Source of the DNA: Molanna angustata
Lineage: Eukaryota > Arthropoda > Insecta > Trichoptera > Molannidae
Assembly: GCA_963576475.1 (NCBI GenBank)
Contig: OY754977.1
Span: forward strand, 15,300,943 to 15,364,942
DNA: 64,000 nt
Direction: 5' to 3'
The position numbers and the translations under genes were made by a program. Positions 24,700-36,595 of the stretch are shown piece after piece (the first letter of the stretch is position 1; each line of letters starts with the position of its first letter). The notes below the pieces were generated by a model, which made no database searches, was not told where the DNA came from, and saw only the letters and a list, made by a program, of their open reading frames with translations.

Positions 24700-25320
24700 A
24701 AACCCTGCAACTCCAATATGCGGCGACTGCTATCGCCTTGTCGTTTGTCATTATTATGCCTCCAGGGTTGCATCCTTCCCCCATAAGTGGACATATCAGA
24801 AGGTGACTCTCATCCTGGATTACACCGCAGTCACATAGAGTGTCATCTTTCGAGGTTCACTCTACATCGTGTGACACCGACCCTTAATCTGTTGAGGGTA
24901 GTCCATATACATTAAGGTAGGTCTTCTCCTACTGGGATACCCTCACGTGGATGCATCCACAGCCCCGCTCCAACGTCCTGTTTCCACAGATCCACTCTCC
25001 TTTGTTGTGAGTTTTCAATCGGGGAGGTGCTTTTAATGAAACTGGACTTCAAACGTGAGGCTGTTGGTTGGTGGTGATATAGAGGGTGCCTACGATCATG
25101 AGTTTGCTTGTATTTCTCTGCATCTGCAGCTGTCCTTCGTCGAGTGTGTGGTGGAGCAATTCCGACAGATATAATTTTCCCAGTCGGTGTTGGCTTTAAG
25201 CATCCTGATATTGTTAGTGCCATTTCATTGATTGCTATGTCCACTTGTTTTAAGTGAGCAGATTTTTGCCAAACCGGACACGCATACTCCGCAGCAGACG
25301 GACGACACAAACCCTGCGCT
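24700..25320 (-). pseudogene. LINE family J1, C-terminal copy 3
   Basis: On - the reading is SAAEYACPVWQKSAHLKQVD, IAINEMALTISGCLKPTPTG, GIAPPHTRRRTAADAEKYKQ and then, past a frameshift, TTLNRLRVGVTRCRVNLER, CDCGVIQDESHLLICPLMGE and a final AAYWSCRV with TGA. The same blocks occur in order in the 15.2 kb element. The CDCG...H...C tail is intact here. The RT palm is absent (5' truncation near 25320). Confidence 0.85.
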
Positions 25321-25817
25321 GAAGCTCGAACATAAAATTGAAAACCTAAATGACAATATTTTATTTATTTATTTATATATGTTGTTTTGTAGATATTAAT
25401 GAGCTCCTTCCCTTTATGTTGAGAAAGAAAACATTGATTCATTTTGAAAACACATTATAGTATTTGTAATACTAAGTCTCTGTGTTTGTTTAATTAATAA
25501 TACAACAAAAATCTGAGTTCCAACTCCAGCTTCTTCCTCAGTTTAAATATATTTAGTTAATGATCAACATTTATTATTTTATTTTTCTTGTTTATATATT
25601 TTTTTTGTACCTAATATTTAACCTAAAAATCATGTATAATTTTGAATCAATAATCGTAGTATATTTGTTTTCCTGAACACCTGTATTGGTCAGCAGTACC
25701 TCGTACCTCGACCCGACCTACATATCATTTAATTTAAAGAAACAGTTAACAAATTTGTATGCAACTTTGTAGACTCGACTTCGATTGGACTCCTACGTTA
25801 ATTTCGTTCATAATGTA
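25321..25817. other. Non-coding stretch
   Basis: AT-rich. No feature recognised beyond the inverse CTGAGGAAGAAGCT word at about 25515. Confidence 0.4.
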
Positions 25818-26771
25818 ATCCAACTGTCGATTTGTTCAGGAGAACTTTGTTCTCTTAACATATCGACAATGTTTCAAGCCAGGATACGCGAGAATTGTAT
25901 GCAGAGGTCTACTTTTTTCACGGCTTTTCCAACTTTGAAGTCAAAAAACACCAACTTAGAGGCTTCGCAGCATATATGTTCCATACACGGATTTACTCAG
26001 AATTCGGAGTAGAACATTTCGTGTGTCTGTGTGTGTGTCCGTCCGTCCCTTATAACTTTTGATCCGCTCAATTTACAGAGCCCAAAATTTCAGAATATAT
26101 AAACAGTTATAGGCTTACAAAACTTTTATACTTAGAATTTCGAATTTTTGTTTTAGTCAGGGGTTATCAACTTTTGAATTTTTACTTTATTTTTTCATAT
26201 ATCTCAGAAACCATAAAAGCTAGATCGCTGAAAATTGGTACAAATATAGACAAATACAAAATCTCAAATTATTTTATTCAAAAAAATTCCAGGGTTTCTC
26301 AAACATTTTTTATTAAGAAAAATATTTTTTTTATGATAAATTTATGAGTTTAACTGCCTATATTTCCAAACTTTTTTAAAATATCGAAAAAAGCCGAAAC
26401 ACCCCAACTAGATAATTTAATTTTCTATAAAAAATATTAACATTGTATTTGTACATCTCAATTTTTTTTTAACAATTTTTATAAAAATTGAATTTAGTGA
26501 CGACATCGCTTCATACAATTTATATGGCAGTCGCCTATACACAATATGTAAGAAGACTTAATAGTTTGATAGGATTTTAATATCCAAACATACATACAGA
26601 ACCATCATGCTGTTTTCATATTCCGGGAAGGAAAAGAGGACTGACCTCCATACTGTCCTATCTTGACATACATACCAACATGTGTTAAAATTTTCAATAA
26701 TTTGGATTTATGGGTTTATAGTTTGATTTTTATTCTTCAACTATACATACTATCGCTATCGACAGTTGGAT
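25818..26771 (-). mobile_element. Repeat family P, complete copy
   Basis: It is bounded by ATCCAACTGTCGAT (25818-25831) and its inverse complement (26758-26771), giving 954 bp with 14-bp inverted ends. It contains all family landmarks (GGGCTCTGTAAATTGAGCGG on -, CCGGAATATGAAAACAGCAT on -). The flank CTCATGTGTTACATGCAACT is shared with copies at 19.7 and 45.4 kb, so the true boundary may lie about 20-30 bp further out on that side. There is no coding capacity. The superfamily is unknown. Confidence 0.8.
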
Positions 26772-28552
26772 CTCATGTGTTACATGCAACTAGTAATTAT
26801 TTTAATTGTCTCAGCGATATAAGGTAGATATTTTAGTCACATGTAAAGACTTTTTTCATTCGTCGAAGAATAATCTCGTTACGAAATCTTAACGTGATGT
26901 AGATGTCATGATATTATTGCCATTATATTTTTGAAACTGCTGTGATGACTGTTCCGCAGAATATGGCAATACTTTTACTATAGTTTTGTTTTTTTTTTTT
27001 AATTCATTTAAATTGTGCGTGTCGTGAATGGTACAGACCAGTATTTCGTATTATACTCTGTTGCATGTCTACCTGGTATGATTTTTTTTGCATACATACA
27101 AACGGAGTAGCAAGATATACGCAGGTTGAAATTGTGATATTGGTTTCTACAAATAATCTCAGTCGTATACTTTACCTTCCAAGTGCAATTGATGATTAGT
27201 GATCTAGGAACACGGAAACCTCTTGTCACGACAAATATTTCCGCATACCCTCTGTACTGTTCTTGACTGGACTGACCTTCACTTCAATCTGCAACATAAA
27301 CCTCATCTCTCATCCACATCAACACAGTCTATGGAAATTATAACCTTTAATCACACATTTTCATTATTCCATAGGTATCACTATAATTTATATTTAAACA
27401 ATGTTTTTTTTTTTTTTATTTATATAGATATTGAATTATTACATTGTACAAGTATAGATAGCTGCTTCACTCGAATAAATCTGGGTGGCTACTCATGACA
27501 CATTCTTAATGCGTTTTAATTGTTTTTTTTTACTACATCAATAAAATAAAAAAAATCACTTAAAAAAACATTTGGAACACCAATTCTATAAATAATGTTT
27601 TAGATGTCTGTTAAATTATTATGAAGTTATTTCAATATAATGTATAACTGTTAGTCTTCCAAAAAAATTAAATAAATATCTTATAAAGTTAAGAAAATAG
27701 TAAGTTATGTAATAAGTACAATAAAATCACTACTTAATAATACCCATATTTTATGAATCATAGAATCAAGCCACACACAAGCTACTTGAATTATGGAATC
27801 CCTAGACCCCCGGATCCTTGTCCTTACTATGCTATAACCAGAAATCTGTTTAAAAAGTCAAGAATAAAGATTGTATGAATAACGGAATTATGGTTCAATT
27901 TTTTTAAGGAATAACTTCCACGTACAGCACTTGGAGACACGCTACTAACTATTTTTTGTTCTTGTTCGATTCTTGCTATTTTTAGTCTCCACACTATGGA
28001 ATAGTGGAGAGTCGTGATTTCACGATTTTTAACCGTATTTTTTACATCAAAATCTCAACAAGTATCATGTAGAGAGTGCACACTGTGAGTTTCGTCATGA
28101 TGTGTTTGTATGTATGGCGTACGGCGTACAGAATTATCCTTTTTGTGTCCTCTCTACAGCCCAAACTATAAGTCCGATTGACTTCATATTAACATCATAT
28201 GACATGTGCAAAGTGCATAGACATAGAGCTGATTAGTTTTCCATAGATATCTGTTAATTTCTTCTCTATGATTTCATCTGTCCAAATTTTCAAAATGCTC
28301 TCACGGTCTGGAAAATCGAGTTTTTTGTATACTGTTTGATATTTTGATACAATAAAAATACACAAATGCATTCAAGGATTGTCAAAATTAAAAAAAAATC
28401 TATGGTTTGCCATATCAATTTGAAATAAATTTTATATTTGTATGAAAAATGTATATAACAGAAGTAAAATAGCTTCTGTGAGGGAAAATTGAGTGATTAA
28501 CTTCATATTGATATTGTATGTGTCTCTATAGGCAAGTGTATTTTTAACTTCC
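26772..28552. other. Non-coding stretch
   Basis: AT-rich. A loosely repeated block (AGTATCATGTAGA...GTGAGTTTCGT...GTTTGTATGTATGG) at 28065-28130 recurs at 28685-28755. No coding motif. Confidence 0.45.
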
Positions 28553-28655
28553 TCAAGGGGTAGGCAGTGAGAACCGAACACCGCATTCTTCTATCTTTAC
28601 ACATACATCGCCTCATTAGCATTGATACACTGTCTCATACTTGCTCATCTTGCTA
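28553..28655 (-). pseudogene. YPVRDMA-family LINE tail, copy 2
   Basis: The complement of CCTCAAGGGGTAGGCAGTGA and GAACCGAACACCGC, followed by TCTATCTTTACACATACATC, corresponds to the terminal coding sequence at 43.0 kb (MNVCQDRSKWRSVLSAYPV). Only the last about 35 codons remain, with changes. Confidence 0.6.
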
Positions 28656-29525
28656 GTAATGCAATTTTACTTAAAATTTCCCAACAGGTATCATGTAGAA
28701 AACACATAAGTACTATGAGTTTCGTGACAATGTTTTTGTGTGTATGGTGTATTGTGAAAACTTTTGTACTCTGGGTATCTTATATTTGTTTAAGAATCTA
28801 ATAGAAATGTACCTACTTCATAAAAATGAATTTATAGATTGTCAACATTTCGAGAAGAAAAAATGAACGCTCACTATGTTGTGGAGAGTTTAGTGTTGGC
28901 CACAAACCACTCGTTTTATTAATAAAATACATACTTAAATACAAAATAATATTATACTAATAAACATCTTAAAATCAAATCATAATTAAAGATTTATTCA
29001 TACCTCAGTTGAGATCGGATCTCGTGTTCGAGGGAAGAGCATAGGTCATATTATTTTCAAATTTAATACACATATCAAAGTTAAATAATTACTTATATTT
29101 TATGTTATGGTAGAAGTTGGTTTGTAATTGACACTATGTGGAAACATTAAATTTTTATATCTATGTATTATTTATGTGTGTTATGACATTGTGTGAAATA
29201 ATTTATTTTTTATGTCTATGGATTATTTCTTTTATAGATATGTACAATTTACACACGTATAATAGGGTGGTGTAGATCAATCAACTTGAAACAAATTTTA
29301 GACTGGCATCTAAATTTAATAACTTCAAATTTATCAAATATTAAATGATTTGTAAAAAATATTCACTTCATTGTATAGCAATAATTCTGTAGATATAAAT
29401 TTTTGTTTCTTTCGTTTCTAAGTATCTCCTTACACACGAGTAAACACTGGAAAAGGGAAATATGTTATTTTTCTGTTGTGTATCGTTTGATTGTTTTGTA
29501 TTGTAAGTATTATATAAATAAATAA
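28656..29525. other. Non-coding stretch
   Basis: AT-rich. The block TGGAGAGTTTAGTGTTGGCC followed by ACAAACCACTCGTTTT at 28880-28920 recurs at 49785-49825. It is a short dispersed repeat of unknown origin. Confidence 0.45.
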
Positions 29526-29605
29526 AATGTCATGTCCCTAGTGGTGTATACAAAGGGAACCGAACGCCATATATTCATATCCTGGCAGACATCCATTGCT
29601 TCGTA
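29526..29605 (-). pseudogene. YPVRDMA-family LINE tail, copy 3
   Basis: The word CATGTCCCTAGTGGTGTATA, then GGGAACCGAACGCC and CCTGGCAGACATCCATTGCT follow the reverse complement of the family's 3' coding end. Short and degenerate. Confidence 0.55.
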
Positions 29606-30474
29606 AATGTTTTAAACTACACATTACATTACATGCAGTCGTGTCATAATATCACACTTTATCGACCTTTCATACGAAATTTTTAATCTGTTGCAAGCAT
29701 CAACGAACTTTAAATGAGAATAAATGTTTCTCTAGGTAAAATTCTCATTTAATTCCAAACTGTTTTTTGTACGTTAAACCTCTTTTATTGAGACTACCTT
29801 TCAATTCTGCTTAAAAAAATTGCTATACCTTTTTTTTAAATTTTATGATTGTAGTCGTTGTTTGTTTGCGTATTCACTTTATGATCTCTGTTTTTTTTTG
29901 TACTTATTTTTACTGGCGGATTTTTGTAATAATTATTTCTCTATTTTGTACTAATTATTTTTGTGTTGTATTATGATTTTTATTAAATGACTTATAATTT
30001 TGTAGTACATTTTCTTGTACAAAGCTTTTATAGCTGTAAATAAATGAAACGACATTATAAATAAGTTTTTTTTTCTATATAACCTCCTCGACTATTTTAC
30101 ATTATTTTTGTTATTTTTTTTGTCTAGGTAGTCTACCTAACACCTAGGCCAATGTATTCTGACCTCTCTCTAATGATTTTTCTGTGAGACCTTCATTCAC
30201 GCAATAGTATGTAATTTTCACGAAAACGAATGCCTACGAGCTGATTATAAATAGAATGGACACAAACAAATTATTGGACACACCGTTAATCGGTCACCGC
30301 GTAATGAACGGATCGTCACACGCTTTGGGACATAATAATGTGTTCTTTTTGCTTTTCTTATATCCATTACGAAAACGGTTTCCAGGTTGTAGAAGTATTT
30401 TCCGATTATTTCTATAGTTCCATATACGCAATCATTGGATTTTTTCCCATATCTGGAGTTAATGATATTTTAAT
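29606..30474. other. Non-coding stretch
   Basis: AT-rich with T-rich runs. No recognisable content. Confidence 0.45.
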
Positions 30475-30775
30475 ATCTCAATAGAGACGAAGTTGGAATA
30501 TTAAGGGAGAACCGGGAAATCGGGAGACTGGTTTACGTGATCACTTTATGCGCTTGCGCAACTTTCATCAATTATTCCCTTTTTATTGAATTCCCTATCA
30601 ACCCAATTTTTTGATAGTTCCATATATGTTATTCATAGATATTGTTCTTGAAAATGAGCCGTTTTTGCCATTAGCATCTATGAAATTTAACGTAAACAAT
30701 GAAGGCCACAGTTCTTATACATGATATAACAAAGCCTTCGCATAGATGTCACCCCTGAACTGCGCCAGAATATTA
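30475..30775 (+). repeat. Dispersed repeat Q, copy 1
   Basis: It starts ATCTCAATAGAGACGAAGTT and GGAATATTA, with GGTTTACGTGATCACTTTAT then GCGCTTGCGCAACTTTC, and ends near a CATAGATGTCACCCCTGAAC block. It is matched in inverse orientation at 32425-32830 and in part at 60450-60720. No protein motif. Probably a non-autonomous transposon. Confidence 0.7.
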
Positions 30776-30954
30776 TTTCATTTTTGGCTTGTTTATATAC
30801 ATCTACCAAGGTGTCTGTAAATCTAATATTTTTATAGTACGACCGTTTCAGCTTTTATCATATTCAACTTACTTTCTTTCCTTTTTGTGCGGCTACGGCT
30901 TTTACTGCGCCTTTGACTGCGTCATCGAGTATTTTCCTTCTACACTCTTGGCTC

Positions 30955-31095
30955 CCGTTCGGTCAGCCACTTCACAGCTTCTGAAGTCGGCCTATGGAAG
31001 TCTCCTTCATACCTCCGTATCGGGCATTCCTCTTCTAGATGCTGGATAGTTAGGCTTCTTACTCCACAGTCACCCTTTTCCCCATTTCCCCACTG
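30955..31095 (-). pseudogene. LINE zinc-tail remnant (EECPIRRY)
   Basis: The - reading is KGDCGVRSLTIQHLEEECPI, RRYEGDFHRPTSEAVKWLTE, REPRV and a stop. The pattern CDCG...QTIxHIxEECPxRxxxG...A..WL is the C-terminal cysteine/histidine tail of a Jockey/R1-type LINE. The first cysteine of CDCG is lost. Frame otherwise intact for about 45 codons. Confidence 0.7.
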
Positions 31096-31419
31096 ATTCA
31101 TATATATTGCATTTTGGAATATTTTCTATATGGATTTGATTAAAAAAATAAATGTTTTCAATTTGGACAATCTTCCGATATTTTCCGATCGTGTTCATAA
31201 GTAGGTATAGGTACCTACGTGCTATTTAAATAAACTTATTTTTCTGTTTGTTTATACAAAACTACTGTCACCTCACGATTACTGGGATTTTCAGAACTGT
31301 TTCACTTTACTGAAATGACGTCTAATCATGTGCTGTACCTTTTACTAATTGTACGTGATAACGTGTTGTGTATGTAAACAAGGGGCTATGACATTCGGCA
31401 TATGGGATATACACAAATA

Positions 31420-31628
31420 GTAATAATAATGAACACTTCCTTGCACCCTGCGCAATTGGCGAGTTTATTGTCGTATGGCAATTTCTTCCAACTAACCAGT
31501 GTTTCCACCCCAGAGAAGCAATATTTACATGAGAAATGAATTTATATAAATTTCTCGTCTGCTGGGAATCGAACCCAGGACGCCCGTACAGAAACCGAAC
31601 GGCTTATCAACTGTTCCACGGCGGTCGG
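31420..31628 (-). mobile_element. SINE A, full-length copy
   Basis: On - it runs CCGACCGCCGTGGAACAGTT (A-box region), GGTTCGATTCCCAGCAG (B box), body words shared with the 20.0 kb copy, then GCGCAGGGTGCAAGGAAGTG and (ATT)n. CAAATA occurs at both flanks (31414-31419, 31629-31634) and fits a short target duplication. Transcription by RNA polymerase III from the internal boxes would be expected for an intact member. Confidence 0.88.
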
Positions 31629-31634
31629 CAAATA

Positions 31635-32424
31635 TTACTTTCTAATTTATAAAACACGAACAAATATTGAATATCAATAAATCTGCGGCACACAATTTTT
31701 TTGTGGAGAAAAGTTTAAATTTAGTTTTTTTTTCATAATAGCAAGAAGAGTTAAAAAAGAAAAAAATCAATAGATTTTCATATTCTCGATTGAAGTAAAA
31801 AATCTATCTAATAGGCCTTGTAGTTTTTTAAAGTTTCTATTAAAAGTAATTTAACAAATATAAATTAGAAAAAAAACTCAAAAGAATAAGGTTGCAAGAG
31901 TAATATGTTTTTGATTTCAAAAACTCAACTTTTGAGGGTTCAGGGGAAGATATTCAAAATTTACTATATACCTAGTTTACTACTTGTCGACTCTTAAGGG
32001 TAATGTTAATGTTTGTTTGATATTTTTGTCTTATAAAATTTTCTTGGCGTAACGATTTCCTTCTTTACACAAAATACCTTTGTTTTTCACAATAGTTGTC
32101 ACGGATTTCGTTTTTATTATAATTGTAGCGTTGAATGTTCTTCACGCCTCATAGCATTTTGGTATTTCAGTTATTTATCCGATCGGAGTTTTCACTTTCT
32201 TTTGCTAGTTCCATCAATGGAGTTTGTCTGCGGTATTTGCAATTTTATGCTATCTTTTAATTATTATGTTTAGTTCATAATATCCGATGACGGTGTTTTG
32301 CTACAATGTATAATCTTATTATGACTAATTCCACTATTCTCGAGTATTTTTTTTATTATTAAATATTCGATTACTTACACATTGGTACAAGTAGGTAAAT
32401 ATGACAAAAATGACCTTATAAGTC
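31635..32424. other. Non-coding stretch
   Basis: AT-rich, nothing recognised. Confidence 0.45.
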
Positions 32425-32830
32425 TGGCGCAATTCAGTGGTGACTTCTATGCGAAAAAATGCATTTGTCATCTCAGGTATAAGAATTGTTGCTCTCATTA
32501 TTTACAAAAAACCAATTCTCTCAATAGATGGCGTTACAACAAAAATAAATAAAAATAATAAGAATGTTGTTCATAATTTCACACATAGATGGCTGTAGTA
32601 AAAATTCCTTATTTTCAGGCGAAAAGAATTTCAGTATTACAATAAATATGTAGAACTTTCAAAATTGAATTGATAGGGATCTCATTAAAAAGGCATAATT
32701 GGTGAAAGTTGCGCAAGCGCATAAAGTGATCACGTAAACCAGCCGATGACAGGTCGTAAGCCCTGTAGATGCCTTGATTTCCCGGTTCTCCTACAGTAAA
32801 TATTCCAACTTCGTCTCTATTGAGATAATT
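32425..32830 (-). repeat. Dispersed repeat Q, copy 2
   Basis: Inverse complement of 30475-30775, with extra internal sequence. Matching words include GCGCAAGCGCATAAAGTGAT, CACGTAAACCAGC and TTCCAACTTCGTCTCTATTG. The Q pair forms a head-facing inverted duplication separated by about 1.65 kb. Confidence 0.7.
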
Positions 32831-34464
32831 AAAAATCTGTTAAAAAATCCACTATTCTCATTTTACTTATTAACTTAATCTCTTTATAACTTATATCAAC
32901 ATTGTCTAATATTAATTATATGCATAATAATCTCTGCCTTCCGCAATTTATTTTATATGATAATTATAACAGTTTATATTGAGTCTGTTAACAAATTATT
33001 CGATCATTTCTTTATGTTATCGAAACGTTAATTTATTACGAATCAAATATGCCGGTGTTGAATTTAAATATTAATTATCTTACAATGTGTTTGGTGTTTT
33101 GATGAATGGTCTGTATATTTCATTAATGATTTATTCCTTTTATGTTTGTTCCTGACTCGCTGTGTTATCACCGTATTTGGAAAATGTATGCGGAAAATGT
33201 TAAGACCATTAAATATCTATTTATGTTTTACTACATTATTATTATCCGTGTACTTGCTATTAATCATGAACGATTCGTGTTTATCTGCGCTCAGTTTTTG
33301 TTCAATATAGGTAATACTTATTCTATTTTGTTATCGTAGCTGATTGTATTGTGTTATGCAATAATATGTTTGTTGACTTACGACATCGGAAAATGAATGG
33401 GGGTCAAAAAACATGTCAGAAGAATATTTTTTCTATCAAAAATCGTTTGAACATCTCAAGTGTCAACTGTTTTTTGCAAGATTTTATTTCAAAATAAGTG
33501 TATGACTTCGACATACATTTTTTCTGGGTAAAAACTTGTTTTGTGTACATTAAATTTAAAATTTTGGGAGAATCGGACTTCGAATCGAATCCGGAACCTA
33601 TGACTCAAATGTAATCACTTTATGCAATATTCGCTTACTCTAGGTACATATTGTTTTTTAGTTTTAGTATCATATTTTTTATTGAAAATTGTATGTATTC
33701 AAGTGTTAGAAAACCTTCCTCTTGAATATACGCACTAAGTTAGTGTTTTCTGATATATCGAGTTATGTGGTGTATTATGAGAAGGCCTTGACCGCAAGCT
33801 ATTCGAAACTCTTATATTTAGAAGCAAATATTGGCATTCTTGCTAGTTAGAATTGAATCCTTAAAATCTATCAAATAATACCACGACCTGTGTTTACTTA
33901 CCTTATTTGGCTACTGTTTTTTTGATTGTACAAGTCCATGACACGAATATTATGCGAGTAATCTGTAAATGGACGATTTCATAAGTCAGATTCTCCTTTT
34001 ATTTATACTGGGACAACGTTCAACGGTAAACACTCCAACCTGCCCATTGTTTCGTCGCTGTTGCAAGATGCATTCTACATATTACCAATTTAGCCTTGAC
34101 AGGTTATGCAACATTATCTTTCGCCTCAACTCGATTATTCGAAGCTATTTCTGTTTTGTTTCTTATATTCAAATCAACATCAATATTTTACCATAGCATC
34201 ATCAGTCAACATCGTTTCATACAAATTACGCAATATTGCGATAAGTGAAACTACGTAGGTAATATTTTCCCCAGAATACATTAGAAATAAGTAGACCTAA
34301 AACTAGATGAAGATACAGCAAGTAATGACATCCGTTTATTCAATGCGGATTTTCAATCAAGGGTTCACTGAGAAGTCATAAATGATAACAGTCACAATGT
34401 CGGGGGAAAGGACCCCACTCCGCTAGAGCAAGGCAGAAAATCATATGATGAGGAAGACCCTAAC
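32831..34464. other. Non-coding stretch
   Basis: AT-rich. A SINE-like B box (GGATTCGATTCGAAG on -) at 33575-33600 resembles the one at 8.81 kb but lacks an A box. No coding motif. Confidence 0.4.
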
Positions 34465-34656
34465 CTGGGTGGCAAGTCTGGTCAACAGGAGGAATCAAAA
34501 CCATCAATGTTTACCCGTATCGTGGATATTATAATCTTATGGAGTTCAATAATATCTTGAGATATTATAGAACTCGATATGATTATTATATCCATGATTT
34601 GGGTAAACATGGATGGTTTTAATTCCGCCGGTTGACCAGATTTGCCCCCCAGATGG
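34465..34656. mobile_element. Foldback family M2, complete copy
   Basis: The left half (GGCAAGTCTGGTCAACAGGA ... ACCATCAATGTTTACCC ... CTTATGGAGTTCAATAATAT) is mirrored by the right half, giving two arms of about 95 bp around ATATCTTGAGATAT. Half copies occur at 18.3, 51.9, 52.3 and 52.5 kb. No coding capacity. Confidence 0.8.
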
Positions 34657-34744
34657 GATTTAGATATACCTTTATGCTTCGATTTGCCTACGCTCCTTGT
34701 CAGTCATCCGAAATTTCTCTCTTCTGAAGCCATTACAGTTTGCG

Positions 34745-35335
34745 ACAAACTTTTATTTATTTATTTTTATTTATTTATTTATTTTATTTTGGGAAACAAA
34801 ACAGCTGTTACATATTTTACATTAATAAACAAAATAATAATCAGGAAAGTAAGCCAATTACATTGTTCCACAGATTAATATACATAATAAAGACAATTCA
34901 GTACAAAGTCAAAGACAAAAGTGTGGTGTAAGTGTACAATTGTGATGTGTGTGTATGTGTGTGTGTGTGTATTTTATGAAGCGAGGGTGGGACATGAAGA
35001 AAGGTAGGAGAGGAGGAAAGGGTGAGTTGTCATATTTATATAGTATTGGACATACCAAAAATTATACAATTTGGTACATAAAGTATTCATTATAATATTG
35101 ATGATAATTGTTTTTTTAATGATTGTAGGCTATTGTTAAAAATATCTGGCTTATGGTTAAGGTTATTGTACATATTGCAGCTGCGGTTAATAAAAGTGTT
35201 GTTTGCATAGTTTGTTCTTGAGTATTTAGTGTAAAAGAGTAGGTTCTGGCGGTTTATAGTGTTTGCTGCGATCTGATATCAAATACATCCCGGAGTTGAA
35301 GATTACTGTTAGGGAAACGCATGTCCGGTTGGTCG
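34745..35335 (-). pseudogene. LINE 3' end with (AAAT)n tail
   Basis: The - reading gives IAANTINRQNLLFYTKYSRT, NYANNTFINRSCNMYNNLNH, KPDIFNNSLQSLKKQLSSIL and TAA. The block RTxYxxxSFIxRxCxxYNxL...FN.SL..FK is the C-terminus of a Jockey-type RT. About 350 bp of 3' UTR and an (AAAT)n tail, read as TTTATTTATTT on +, follow. It is the 3' part only. Confidence 0.75.
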
Positions 35336-35849
35336 TTAATATAAAAATACGCAATTGATACTTTCTACGACAGTAATTAATGCAATCGATCATTCTGTTA
35401 CATTATTTTATGTTTCATTAAACTACTGCGGCAGATCGTATGACAGTTATTCACACAATATTATGTTTATTCAGACATGCAGACAAAGACACAGACTTGG
35501 TATGTCGTGCATGATAAGGTCAGTTCGTGTCGTGTTGAAGGGTATTTGGAATGTTATGGGAATATTCTTACATTATATTGTTACCTATTTCCTGTAATAA
35601 CGCATTAACATAACATAATATAATTATTGCAACGTGAACTATGTCTACTATGAAGTAATGATCATTTATTGAATGTTGTTTCGCTTTTACAATAGTATTA
35701 CATATTATTTTATTCAAGATGCGAGAAGTAACTCAAGTCTCATTTATTCTTATTCCATCGTGATCCTTTTTTTTAAACAGACCTTTTACATACACATGGA
35801 AAACATACATTATACTTAAAAAGGGGCATCCCACGAAACTGGCAGTAAA

Positions 35850-36070
35850 AATAAATAAGAAGGAGATGCGATGTAGACGACATCATCCGCTGGGGTAAAG
35901 GGCGAATACGTCAATGGAGAGACCACTTCGAGAGAATGGGAGACACGCGACTACCCAAAATTGTCTCCAAGGAAGTCCCGGAGGGTCGTAGAGCAAGAAG
36001 GAGACCAGCAAAAAGATGGAGTGACAGCTGGACATCCAGATCACAAGAAGCAGTGTCCGACTGAAAAAAC
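35850..36070 (+). pseudogene. LINE C-terminal remnant (RWGKGRIRQWRDH)
   Basis: The frame starting at about 35873 reads DVDDIIRWGKGRIRQWRDHF, ERMGDTRLPKIVSKEVPEGR, RARRRPAKRWSDSWTSRSQE, AVSD and TGA, open for about 64 codons. It has the HVxRM/RRPxKRW...W end signature of LINE ORF2 proteins. The longer frame in another register, beginning MSPRKSRRVV, is a shadow up to about 36060. Confidence 0.75.
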
Positions 36071-36099
36071 AGGCCCTCGGCCTAAAACCAGAAGAAGAA

Positions 36100-36345
36100 G
36101 AAGATTATTTAAATCATCTGTATTGACGTATGGCTGCGAGGCACTGACCTCAATAGTAAGAATGGCAGAGATTTTGTACTCATTTGAGAGAAAAGTCCTG
36201 CAGCGGATCTGTGGACCCGTTTTAGAAGGTGGATCAAGAAGAATACGGCGTTATAATCTCAACCAATATTATAAGGTTGCTCAGATTGTGATTGGCGGGT
36301 CATGTACAAAGAATGCCGGAAACGCGGGTCCCCAGAAGAATTCTG
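36100..36345 (+). pseudogene. LINE RT thumb-region remnant
   Basis: FKSSVLTYGCEALTSIVRMA, EILYSFERKVLQRICGPVLE and GGSRRIRRYNLNQYYKVAQI match the LTYGxExWT...FERKxLRxIxGPxxxxxWRRRYNxELY block of RTE/Jockey ORF2 proteins. It follows the tail at 35.85 kb directly, but belongs earlier in such proteins. The two are thus separate insertions or a rearranged copy. Confidence 0.75.
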
Positions 36346-36385
36346 TATGGGCATCCGAGTTAATACCGTTTTATAAATCCAGCAT

Positions 36386-36595
36386 TCAATCATCTTTTTG
36401 GCGCTGCTGTCTGCTGTGCACCCCTCTCATCACCCATCTAGATATTGTCGGCTCCATTGCTCTGACTTCACATAGCACATCGTCCAGCCATCTCAATCTG
36501 GTACCAGGTCTACCTCTGCTTCGTCTTCCTTTGAACAACCAGCATCCAAAAGATGTGTACCTACTAGAGATATTTTGACTGTAATAATGATTCAC
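36386..36595 (-). pseudogene. LINE tail remnant (RSRGRP-WLDDV)
   Basis: On - the reading GCWLFKGRRSRGRPGTRLRW is followed by LDDVLCEVRAMEPTISRWVM and a short tail. RRxGRPxxRWLDDV near the C-terminus is a LINE signature. It converges on the + strand LINE pieces next to it, so three LINE fragments lie within 750 bp. Confidence 0.65.
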
